Assembly: GCA_950295325.1 (NCBI GenBank)
Contig: OX485803.1
Coordinates: 74,539,554-74,603,553, forward strand
Direction of reading: 5' to 3'
DNA: 64,000 nucleotides
DNA from: Polytrichum commune
Lineage: Eukaryota; Streptophyta; Polytrichopsida; Polytrichales; Polytrichaceae
This document shows, piece by piece, positions 47,408 through 58,123 of this stretch. The stretch's first letter is position 1; each line of letters starts with the position of its first letter. Below the pieces are notes generated by a model. It was not told the DNA's origin. It made no database searches and saw nothing but the letters and a program-made list of their open reading frames with translations. Made by a program: the position numbers and the translations under genes.

Positions 47408-50400
47408 ATTTTAAGGAGCGTCGTGGAGCTTCAGCATATTACTTTTCATGAAATTAAAACGTAGTAGCCATAGTTAGGATTAATTTGCGCTGACTTTGAA
47501 AGGTAGCGGTTGCATCAGAGGGGGTGGGATGTGTTACCCATCTATTTTGTATTGCTCTGTTGATTCATATTCTGGAACATTGATATATTTCGTAAGCACT
47601 GGTGTACATGGGTTAGGTTTTGGGAAGAGGCAATTTTGATATCGGTGAATAACTATGGACATCGGCAGAATGTTCGATGATTCAGCTTGAACATTTATAC
47701 GTGTTTGCCAAAATTGAGGCAAAGACGCAACGCATGTGCATACAAGAGAGTGAAGAAGCTTGAATTCTGAGTATGATAATTGTATATGATTTGGTCTGGG
47801 GTGTGATTGTTGAAGACATTTGTACGTGTGCTTTTTTGGAGGCAATCGTGCCCAGGACTTCAATATAAGAAGCAAAAATACAATGTATGGTAAACCTGAA
47901 ATTATCTTGGTTGGACAGCTATTTACCGAATGAATTGGCCATAACATGAATCAGCGGATTTGTGTTAATAATGGGCTAAGGGATGCTCCCTACAGCTTGT
48001 TTCTCTGAACAGGAGTAAATGTTGATTAAAGGTAATTAAACGTAAATAACTGCGCGTGAATATGCAGCTTCCCGCCGTCGCGAGCACATGGGTACGCCAA
48101 CTTGCGTTCCAGCATGCTCTCATCTTTCAGCGACCTCTTTCCGGTATCCTATGTCTTGTTCATTCAGTGTTTGGTTTTTGTCATTGCTACAGACGCCGCT
48201 TGCAGTTTCTTGCTGTACATACTCGAGGTTGATATGGACTCCTGTAGAGGTCGGGTCGTTGTGTGCTGGTCTTTTCTTTTTCACCAAGGCCTAAAGCAGT
48301 GACCGGATGCAATAGGAAGTGACGTTATATTGCGCTTCTGAAGCTTCCTTTTTGCAATGCGAAAATTGGTTTGGATGGTGTGCTGTATTTTTGGTTTAAT
48401 GGGGTTAGGGTTTGAGGAGTGGGGTTGATGAGGATTCACAGCTCCTTCTATTGAATAATGGTTAGGACATCGCTTGGCATGAATCGAACCATAGTACTTT
48501 GGCCGACTCTGAGCCCCATACTCAGAAATAGCGTAGTTATGAATAAGTTTTTTGGATTTATGGTAACTGCAGTCCTGTGTGTACAACGCTGCGGCAGTTT
48601 ACGCAGGTGGTTGAATGGTGGATATGTTAGAGCTCCGGGCGAATGGGCAGTTAGGCAGAGGTTGATGTCTGCGAATCTATCATTGGCCCCAAATTAGCCC
48701 CTTCCCTTTCGATTTAATTCATTTCATTCCGGGTTGCGTTCCTTTTGTCTTTGGTGGTGAGCTAAGATGATCCATGCAGCAGTTTAATGCCAGATCTGCT
48801 TCTGAAAACCGTGAATGAGAAAACTGGTTAAATCTGAGCTCTACTACTGAGGTGTGGTATGTTCGCGGTGATGAGAAGAAAATTTCGTCAAGGTCAACAG
48901 ACTTGATGTGGGGATCTCTGATACAGTCGGTGGTTCCAAATGATAGTTAACCTGTTGATCTGAGCGAACAAACGCGCTTTATCGTCAAGTTCAATGTAAA
49001 CCTGGAGTCTCACCAACGTCTGTGATGATAAACTTGTAGGCTTGTTTCTCAAACATTCGCAGTGGCTGCCTAAAGAGTTCGCCCTGACGGGCTTGAGAGC
49101 TAATGCAGCCTCCAAACCTTCCTTGGATATCCGAGACGTTGGGAGTGATATATGATAGGAGTTTTATGCGAGGTTGTGATTACACAAGTATCTGTGCTTC
49201 TGCGGGGAGACCCTGTGAAGCACAGAAATACAAAATGGTTGAATTTCTTGACATGAGCCTCATAAACATCATACGATCGTTCGATATGGTTGTAGAAAAA
49301 TGCATTCGGAAGAAATGAAATCGATGAAGCCAGATTAGAGGACTTCTATGAAGCCTTTGGGTTGGGGATGTCAGCATTGTTGCACACCCTAAGATTTCAT
49401 TTGCATGTTTGGGTTCATTGTCCAAAGGTTGGGGTCTTTGATTTATGTGTTGATAGCAGGTTTTCGAGAGCTTTTCATATTTGTTTCTAGAATTTGAATC
49501 ATGACAACAAATTTTCTAGACCTCCATCAACAAGTGAAGAGATCTGACAGTTACTTTTTTCTCTGGCCTTAACCCTCAATTACAGCACTACAGTAATGGT
49601 TTTCAAACTTTCCCTTGACCATCTTAACCATCAAAAACTGGTTTGCAAACCATTTGCAATTATTCAAATTCCATTAATACAAGCCCTCATTGTCACTAAT
49701 TCATGCTCTAATCAAAGTAATTTACATAAGGGCCAAAGCCGTGAAACGCGGAACCTCATTTTAAACACCTACAAAAACATATGATCAAAATCAATCCCGG
49801 CCTGATGGAAATTACAATACCTTGTAGATTAATAATGGGTCTTGATCGGAAATAAGCTCCTCTACTTTACACACTGTTGATAACGTGGTAGGTATTGGCC
49901 TTGGGCACCGGGCACCGGCAGGGTGTCATCCACATGGCGGATGGGCTGAACCGGGCAATAGGCTTGGCATGTCAACTTCCCCCTAGCCTCAACTGACAGG
50001 GTCTCACATTCAGCCTGAATGATGGGGAATATCCGGATCCTGGACAAGATACATAAATACTACGTGGAAAGGTTGTAGCCATAACCTTTGCAACAACCTC
50101 ACGATATGATGGGAGAAGTGTTGAGCATGGAGGGGAAGACACATTCATCATTTTGCTAACTACAAAATAGATATGGTCAAGATTCACCATTGAATATTAA
50201 CATGTTGAAGGACTTCAAAATCTAACAAACATGGAGCAAATGGCAACACACAATATATGACAAACTTACTAATGTGAGAGCACTTTGCAACCTTCCGAAT
50301 AGGTGCGTCGTCATTAGAGAGTGAGACATCTAAGGTGTACTTCTAGTTATGTGGGGAGGAAAATTATCACATACATGAGCTAGGGTAGCATTGAAGATGG

Positions 50401-52119
50401 CATTCTCCCTCAAATGCGATGAGGTGGTGACACCATTTCCTCTGAACTCAATTAGTTTTATGGATTTTGTGAAAGGTTTAATCCATAGACGCCTCTACCA
50501 AATGCAAAATATATTTCATGCTGCAATATATGAATCCAAAATAAATTGGAGGACACCAAGGAAGGTTCCATTTATAATAAAATGATTGGAAATTTTGTAC
50601 ATTTTTAAATCGACCCAATAAATAAGGATGCAAACACGTAAAATGTGAGTGGATGCCAATTGGGTTTTAATTGATTTTTTCACCTTTTGCATATTTATTA
50701 AGGCAAATGAGAGTTTTGAGTTTTGCCAGAGGGTGGGTCCCGAAATTCTTGATACGATGCATTTTGTAATAAGGTTCGTTTTCACATGGTTGGTCTTGGT
50801 AGATCCACATAATTGAAAACATTTGAAACCACAAATTCACATGGGAAGGTTGGATCATAAACCAATATTGTCATGGATGGTTAAACTTTGGACGAAAATT
50901 TTAGTTAGGAAGTGGCGGTAATTGCAACATTGTAAACTTATAATGCCCAAATTATTTTACAAGGAATGAAAAATAATGTTAATTTTACATTTAGTGTTGG
51001 TGACAGTACACGGGCAGTTAACATTTAGTATTGAGCAAGACAAATAGAATTGGTGACACTGAAGACAATATTTAGTGTAGTAACTGAAAATGCAACGATC
51101 TGGCCATTCTGTTCTCATGGACTCACTTCCGGTTTGCAACAGTATAATCCATAAGGTTTGGAGGCCTCAGCACAACAGATACAGTTTACATTTTGGTTCA
51201 TGAGAGACAAACCGACACTTTTTACCTTAAATGCCTCATGAATTTGGTACAATCAGTGCAAAACGAACTCAAGGGCGAAGTCCAACTGATCAATTGATTC
51301 TATACAGATGAATCATCTGCATACGGTAGTGGTCACGTTGATTGTTAGAATTGAGCTTACTGTGTACAGTTACTTGCATTCGTACAAGTGACATTGGGAA
51401 TGTCTGTGTGGTTGGATTCGTTCGTGAATATTCAGTTGTCGTGCTTCAGATGATTTGTACTGCCTCGTCGTATGTACACTGCAATTGTTATTTATTTATT
51501 TTTTCCTTCAGCTTTTGGTATTTATTGCTTCAGACGTTCATTGAATTGCCAGTTTCCCTTGTGAGGAAAGTTGACCATTAACTGATCTGTTCTGCATTTT
51601 TGATACCATTTTAACTGGCGTGCTATAACTGAAACGAGATTGTACATCATTAAGCTGCAATTAAACAGCAACTGGTTCCTGCATTAATATTGGTTATGTA
51701 CTAATTTATACTGAATCACATGGTTATTTGTATCATGGGGGTATTTACCGTGGATGAAGATATACGTTAACGAATGTTTGCGTATGTGTACGTGATCTTG
51801 CACAGTTGTGTATAAAGTGGGTGCTTGATCAAATCTGGAACCAGGAAAAAACTTAGCAGAGTACCAAGGATTAATTCCAGGAGGATACACTGTTTCAATT
51901 TCTGGAAAATTCGTGAATTGTTCGCCCTCATCTGGGATTATTGTAACAATCTCCATACAACTGCTCGACACTGGAGGTTAGCTTTGCCCTACACTACTCA
52001 ATAAAGTTGAAATCGTAGAATTTGCAGATAATCATGGTTGAATTACAACATGGGAGTGACAGAAATTGGATGTTGATGATCATTATTGGGTTGACTGAGT
52101 AGGTATCAATGTTATGGTA
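47408..52119. other. Interval between METE copies A and B; no gene recognised
   Basis: The first ~290 bp is the 3' UTR region, alignable with the downstream regions of copies B and C (CTGGAACAT, ATATATTTCGTAAGCACTGG). At 49745-49865 there is a segment related to 41410-41525, and at 50960-51075 one related to 40020-40095. Moderately GC-rich sequence at 48050-49330 holds only short frames without recognisable domains. A minus-strand frame at 51684-51971 has protein-like composition but no family. Confidence 0.5.
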
Positions 52120-52635
52120 TCATGCTATCAGAGATTGTCCAACCGTGCAATGACCGATACTCTGGTCAACAATAGTATCTGCTCCACAACAGAAAGCATC
52201 AGACTGTAAGAAAGATGGCGTATAGTCAGGTAAAATTGAAAATTTCTGGGTAAGTGCTTTAAAAAGGAGTTTTGGAATGGAAATCTGAGGGGCAAGTGTG
52301 GTGTAGAAACATAAAAGATTGCTTTGAGTGTATGTTAGAGGCATTGGCATTTTTTGATTCCAAATTAGGTTCAGGGGCAACTCCAAGTATGGACAAGAGT
52401 TCATGCAAGGTGTATTTTGGTGTCGTTTGACTTGTCTCAGAGGAAGCTGTTGTATACAGTGAACAGTTTCGGAGGACTTTCTAATTGTGTTCAATGTGTG
52501 GATCTGGAGTTGCAATCCTCCATACTGGTACTCGTCGAGATCATGGTGATGCTCCTGCTTCCTAGAGGCGAATGAGAAACAGGAATGGCAGAGGGGAATG
52601 GGGAAAAGATCATCTAATGAGAAATCAGACTTCAT
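52120..52635 (-). CDS. Hypothetical ORF diverging from METE copy B (171 codons), doubtful
   Basis: Starts MKSDFSLDDLFPIPLC with an ATG only ~30 bp from the beginning of the METE B 5' UTR homology. No domain, signal peptide or repeat is recognised. Parts of this stretch (about 52170-52390) have diverged relatives upstream of copy C (57350-57560) where the frame is not preserved, which argues against a conserved protein. More likely it is an accidental frame in duplicated METE upstream DNA. Confidence 0.15.
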   Translation of the reverse strand: MKSDFSLDDLFPIPLCHSCFSFASRKQEHHHDLDEYQYGGLQLQIHTLNTIRKSSETVHCIQQLPLRQVKRHQNTPCMNSCPYLELPLNLIWNQKMPMPLTYTQSNLLCFYTTLAPQISIPKLLFKALTQKFSILPDYTPSFLQSDAFCCGADTIVDQSIGHCTVGQSLIA

Positions 52636-52667
52636 TCCGAAGGTAGTGGCCAGGAAGTTAATTTAGT

Positions 52668-53554
52668 TGTGAGGAAAAATAGTAAAGACGACAGCTTGCA
52701 TCTGCACACACAGGGCTTCTCTTAAGGCCGTCCTCTCCTTCGTCTTCTCCATCTTCTGCTGCTCATCCTTCTTCCTCCTCTACACCGTTCCTAAGGAGGA
52801 AGTTGTTGAGCAGATTAAGATCACCCCATCTTTCTTTCCTTTCAGGTGCGTCTTCTGTGCCCTCTCCCTGTTTTATTCTCAAGCATTCTGTTGCGGGTTA
52901 GCTCGGATTCGATTTGGGGTGTAGGTGGGGTTCTGTGTTTTGTTTTTTCCGCATTCGGTTGCATGGGCAGTTGGAGCTTCAGTTTGGAAGCCTTTGTGCT
53001 GTATTTTGCTGAATTAGGGTGTAGATCTAGGTGGAGCGAGGTGCCTGGGGCCTCACTTGGAAGTTGGCCTCTCTCGCATTGTTCTTGCGGTGGATTTTAG
53101 AGGTTTGGCCATGGAGGTCTCAGTGTTTTCTCCGAGCGGGTGCAAGCTATCTTTGATGCCTTAAATTTTGTTTATTAAGGAGGCGATCTGGGAGTAGTGT
53201 TAAAGGTTTTGGGTGATGCATTTGGAGCCGGAAAAGAGATTTCGTGGTTTTTGTTTTTGTGCGGGTTCGAGAGGAGAGCAAGATGGACGACAGTTAATGA
53301 GGGGACGGTGTATTGCATTAGTGTCCATGTTTTCTCCTTCTTTGCTTTGAATTTGCGGTAATAGGAGCTCTTTAGTGCATGCGTACACATGTTTTCTGTC
53401 ATGCATTGTCCTGGTGTGATGTATAGCTCAAGTAATTCGAAGGGTAGCAAGCGTTGCGCATTAGAGGACCATAATATCTTAGCACTATGTGTGGTTTAGC
53501 ATTGTGCATAATTCTGAGAATGTGGTGCATTTGCAATTTAAGGAACCAGCGAAG
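52668..53554 (+). promoter_or_regulatory. METE copy B 5' UTR with intron
   Basis: GTGAGGAAAAATAGTAAAGA begins the homology. UTR exon 1 ends CTTTCAG at 52845, the intron is 52846-53542, and the acceptor is TTTAAG before GAACCAGCGAAG and the ATG. Compared with A and C, the CAGGGGCCCTGCTCGC block is missing, replaced by CATCTGCACACACAGGG. Confidence 0.7.
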
Positions 53555-56500
53555 ATGACTTCCCACGTGGTCGGGTACCCACGCATGGGCCCCGAGAGGG
53601 AGCTAAAGTTTGCCCTCGAGTCTTTCTGGGATGGCAAGACCCAGGCCTCCGACTTGGAGCAGGTGGCCAAGGAGTTGAGGGCCTCGATCTGGCAGCAGAT
53701 GAGCGAGGCTGGAGTGACCCTGATTCCCAGCAACACCTTCTCTTACTACGACCAGGTTCTGGACACCACCGCTATGGTTGGTGCCGTGCCTTCTCGCTAC
53801 GAGTGGACAGGCGGAGACATCGGCCATGATGTGTACTTCTCCATGGCCCGCGGCAACGCGAGCAAGCCCGCCATGGAAATGACCAAGTGGTTCGACACCA
53901 ACTAGTAAGTGTTATTTACATTGCTTCTGTTTGCTATGAGATGCTAGAAGGTGTTTGCTATGAGAGCTTGGGGGATAGCGGAGGGTGTCTTTCAAGACGA
54001 GAAATTTGTGAGGGTCTGATGGAATGCTGTCGTTGCGTACAGCCACTACATTGTCCCAGAGCTCGGCCCTGAGACGAAGTTCCAGTACGCCTCAAAGAAG
54101 GCAGTCAGCGAATACAAGGAAGCCAAAGAGGTGAGGATGACATGACTAATAATTCCTGCTGCATGAATCTTCAATTTAGTGAAGTTTTGAGGTGAAACAA
54201 TTTCTGAGGGTCAGTTATGGTCTTCTATTGAAGCACTTTATATTGAATTGCGCAGCTTGGAGTCGATACTGTTCCCGTGCTGGTTGGTCCAGTGACATAC
54301 TTGCTGCTGTCGAAGGCTGACAAGAGCGCACCTAAAGGATTTGACATCCTTTCGCTCCTTGATGCCATCCTCCCAATCTACAAGTGAGAATTTTCTTTTA
54401 GCCGTTGATGTGGAGCTTTTGATGCGTTGGCAGTTGATGAGAGTGAGAATTATGAAGAGAAACTAAAATTGTATAACCAAATGTGGTGCAGGGAGGTGAT
54501 AACAGAGTTGAAGGAAGCCGGGGCCTCATGGATCCAGTTGGATGAGCCCAAGCTAGTGATGGACATCGAGTCCTGCCAATATGATGCGTTCAAAAAGGCG
54601 TACGCCGTTCTTGGAGAGGTTTCTGGAGTGAAGTTGCTTGTTGAGACTTACTTCACCGATCTCCCTGCAGAGTCATACCTGTAAGAGATTGTTTATTGCG
54701 TCCATTGGTTTTCAGAGACATTGCTTAAATCTTGCATGTATTTGGTTGCTGTGTTTTTAGAAGGGAGTTTTTGACATTTTGGATGGATCGTGGCAGGACC
54801 CTCATCGGTCTGGAGTCCGTCGCCGCCTTCGGTGTGGACCTGGTACGCGGAGCCAAGACTCTTGAATTGATCAAGGAGCACGGCATTCCCGCCGGAAAGA
54901 CCTTGTTCGCAGGAGTGGTGGACGGCAGGAACATCTGGGCCAACGATTTGGCTGCCTCCGTGGCCATCATCGAGGACTTGCAGAGCAAGTTGGGCGCAGA
55001 GAATGTGGTGGTTTCCACCTCATGCTCGCTGTTGCACTCCGCCGTGGATCTAAAGAACGAGACGAAGTTGGACGCGGAACTGAAGTCATGGATGGCATTC
55101 GCTGCCCAGAAGTTGCACGAGGTGGTGGCTTTGGCCAACGCCGTGTCTGGAAAGAAGGATGAGGAGTTCTTCTCCAGCAATGCAGCCGCCCAGGACTCGA
55201 GGAGGAACTCCCCACGTGTACACAACAAGGCCGTGAAGGAGGCGGTGAGTACCCTCCGCCTTTGTGAATTGAATTTTGTGTTGCAAAATTTGGATACTGG
55301 AGAGATGAAATGGGAGTTTACTGCCCATCGGGCGGGGTCGTGTATGAGAGTGACAGTAATTTAATGAGATTATGTGGACGATTGTTTCAGGCCGCCGGTC
55401 TTGCGGGATCGGAGCACAGACGTGCAACCCCAGTGTCGACCCGTTTGGAGGAGCAACAGAAGTCTTTGAACTTGCCCATCCTGCCCACGACGACCATCGG
55501 ATCTTTCCCGCAGACCCCCGAGCTCCGCAGAGTGAGGCGCGAGGTGAAGAGCAAGAAGATCTCGGAGGAAGAGTACGACAAGGTCATCAAGGCAGAGATC
55601 GACAACGTCGTGAAGTTGCAGGAGGGACTTGACATCGATGTGCTCGTGCACGGAGAGCCAGAGGTAATGACCCCCACGAGGCGTTTTGGTATGTGATGTT
55701 TGGCAGTTGAAAGTCAGTTTTGTATGAACGTGACGGCGATGGGAATTTGTGTATGGGCATGTGCCGACCGGGTGGGGATTGAGTGGGATTGCAGAGGAAC
55801 GACATGGTTGAGTACTTCGGCGAGCAATTGGACGGATTCTGCTTCTCCGCCAACGGATGGGTGCAATCTTACGGATCCCGGTGCGTGAAGCCCCCGATCA
55901 TCTTCGGTGACGTGAGCAGGCCGAAGGCCATGACTGTGTACTGGTCGACTTACGCCCAGAGCGTGACGAAGAGGCCCATGAAGGGTATGTTGACTGGACC
56001 CGTGACGATCCTGAACTGGTCTTTCGTGAGGAACGACCAGCCCAGGTCTGAGACTTGCTACCAGATTTCCCTGGCCATCAAGGACGAGGTGGAGGATTTG
56101 GAAGCCGCGAAGATCACCGTGATCCAGATCGACGAGGCGGCCCTCCGCGAGGGTCTTCCCCTGCGCAAGTCCGAGCACGCCGACTACTTGAGGTGGGCCG
56201 TGCACGGATTCCGCATCACGACGTGCGGAGTGAAGGACACCACCCAGATCCACACCCACATGTGCTACTCGAACTTCAACGACATCATCCACTCCATCAT
56301 CGACATGGATGCCGACGTTATCACCATCGAGAACTCACGGTCCGACGAGAAGTTGTTGTCCGTGTTCCGTGAGGGCGTGCACTACGGTGCCGGCATCGGG
56401 CCAGGAGTGTACGACATTCACTCACCCCGTATTCCATCGACCGAGGAGATGGCTGAGCGTGCCCGCAAGGTATGCATTGGGAGCTGAGAAATCGTTTGCC

Positions 56501-56729
56501 ATTTTGCTGGGTTTGTGTAATCTTGGTGGGCATTGTGTGTTTCATGTCGTTGAGCCTGGAGGGTGTGGGGTGTGTATTTCAGATGTTGGCCGTGCTGGAG
56601 TCGAAGGTTCTGTGGATCAACCCCGACTGCGGTTTGAAGACGAGGAAGTACGCTGAGGTGGTACCCGCATTGACGAACTTGGTGAACGCCGCCAAGCAGT
56701 TGCGTGCGGAGCTGGCCAAGTATATTTGA
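53555..56729 (+). CDS. METE: Cobalamin-independent methionine synthase, copy B (765 aa, extra intron)
   Basis: Same reaction and domains as copy A. Coding exons are 53555-53904, 54043-54130, 54256-54383, 54492-54680, 54797-55244, 55391-55663, 55795-56469 and 56583-56729, total 2298 nt, intact. Where A and C have one 317-nt exon 3, copy B has an additional 108-bp phase-2 intron (54384-54491, GTGAGA...TGCAG) after ...PIY. The coding sum (128+189) is exactly 317. The usual TAG stop is TAT here, so translation adds Tyr-Ile before TGA. All four Zn ligands (His647, Cys649, Glu671, Cys733) are retained. Notable substitutions are Lys13 to Glu (GPERELK) and SYLTLIG where A and C have AYKTLIG. Exon 6-intron-exon 7 reads identical to copy A, while intron 4 and intron 5 match copy C. 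Confidence 0.96.
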
Positions 56730-57579
56730 GGAGCGCCGTTGACATCCAGCTTTTACTTCGAAGAAATGAAATCATAGATTCCGTAGTTAGTGTTAGCTCC
56801 GCTTGTTGTGAAGGGTATGGCGGAAATGTAGTGATTGCGATTTGTGGTGGACCTATTTTGTATTGGTCCGCTGTTTCATAATCTGGAACATCCAACACAA
56901 TATATTTCGTAAGCACTGGTCTAAATGGGTTGGGAAGAGAATATTTTTGTTTCGGTAAGTAATGATGGAGATCGGCAGGACGCCAAAAATTTAGTTTGAA
57001 CATTACTCGTCTTTTGCCAAATTTTATGCAAAGACTCAATTTTATGCATTATGTATTGGGTGGGACTGACAGTGGTTGATTGGTTAGTTAATGGTAGATT
57101 GTCGTTCTTTTGTAATTTTGAAAGTAATCTGAATTGCGTCTCACGAATTGAAAGAACTGTTGTATATCAAACCGGGTTCAACATAAAGTTCGAATTAGAT
57201 TAGTTGCAGGGTTACATATGGTATTGACAGGATATAGATGGTGGATATTACAGGGTTCCCCATGTACACTAGGTCCTCATCAGTACACTGATCAAGTGGT
57301 TATCATACTACCAAAATTCCATGGAGCATTTGTTTAATCATGCGTTCAGAGACACTCTGCTTAACAATAGCTGGGAGTGTCAGCCGAAGGATTACCACAA
57401 GTGAATAAAAAGGCTAAAAAGATGGCTTTCTGTAAGGAAATACCAATTTCTGAGAGTCGGATGTGGTTTAGCAACATATATAAAAGATTTCTTCGAGTGC
57501 TCTGTTGGAGGCATTGCCATTTGTTGATTCGAAACTTGGTGGTGGGCCGTCTTGAGTCTGAATAAAGATTATATTAGTG
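56730..57579. other. Interval between METE copies B and C
   Basis: 3' UTR-like homology to the region after copy A extends to about 57010. The remainder resembles the upstream region of copy B (57350-57560 against 52170-52390). ATATATAAAAG at about 57475 is TATA-like, but it lies ~100 bp before the UTR homology. No gene. Confidence 0.55.
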
Positions 57580-58123
57580 AGCGGTGAGGAAAACTATGAA
57601 GGAGGACAGCTTGGAGGGGCCCTGCTCGCACCCAGGGGAGGTTTCTCTTAAAGCGTCGGCGTCCACTTCCCCAACCATCTTCTGCTCCTGATCCTTCTTC
57701 CTCCTCTACACCGAATTTCATCAGGAGGAAGTTGTTGAGTGGCTCCAGATCACCCCGTCTTCTTCCCTTTCAGGTGCGCTTGCTCGCCTTGCTTTCGTGT
57801 TTTTGTAATACCCACATGCATTGTGTTTTGGTGTTGGCTTCAGATCCGTGGGTGCGGGGTTTACATGGGGGTTCTGGTTTTCGTTCTTCCGGAGTTGGGG
57901 GCTGCGAGTGTAGGCGGATGTAGCTTGAGGTCGTGTGTCGTCCCTGCGAGCTTGCAGGGGCCCTGCTCGCACGCAGGGGAGGCTTCTCATAAGGCCTCGG
58001 CGTCCTCTTCCCCAACCATCTTCTGCTCCTTATCCTTCTTCCTCCTCTACACCGAATTTGGTGGCGGGTTGATACGAATTTTGATAATTTGGCGGTGTCT
58101 GCAGTTTGAGAAACTCAGCAAAG
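57580..58123 (+). promoter_or_regulatory. METE copy C 5' UTR with partial internal duplication
   Basis: UTR exon 1 (about 57580-57773) ends CCCTTTCAG/GTGCGC; the intron 57774-58104 is short (331 bp). Inside the intron, 57950-58059 repeats UTR exon 1 sequence (CTTGCAGGGGCCCTGCTCGC through CTCTACACCGAATTT) without its splice donor. It is joined directly to the intron's 3' end (GGTGGCGGGTTGATACG). UTR exon 1 here has ATGAAGGAGG where copy A has AGTAAGGAGG, creating an upstream ATG with a ~30-codon frame ending TGCTCCTGA. Confidence 0.75.

Noticed and set aside
48440-48560. Possible tRNA (GGTTCGATTC on the minus strand)
   Set aside because: The T-arm-like motif is present, but the T stem does not pair and no anticodon arm or acceptor stem can be built.
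58106-58123. Upstream in-frame TTG start for METE copy C
   Set aside because: The codons before ATG 58124 are the 5' UTR exon and intron acceptor; all copies align at the ATG of MTSHVVGYP.
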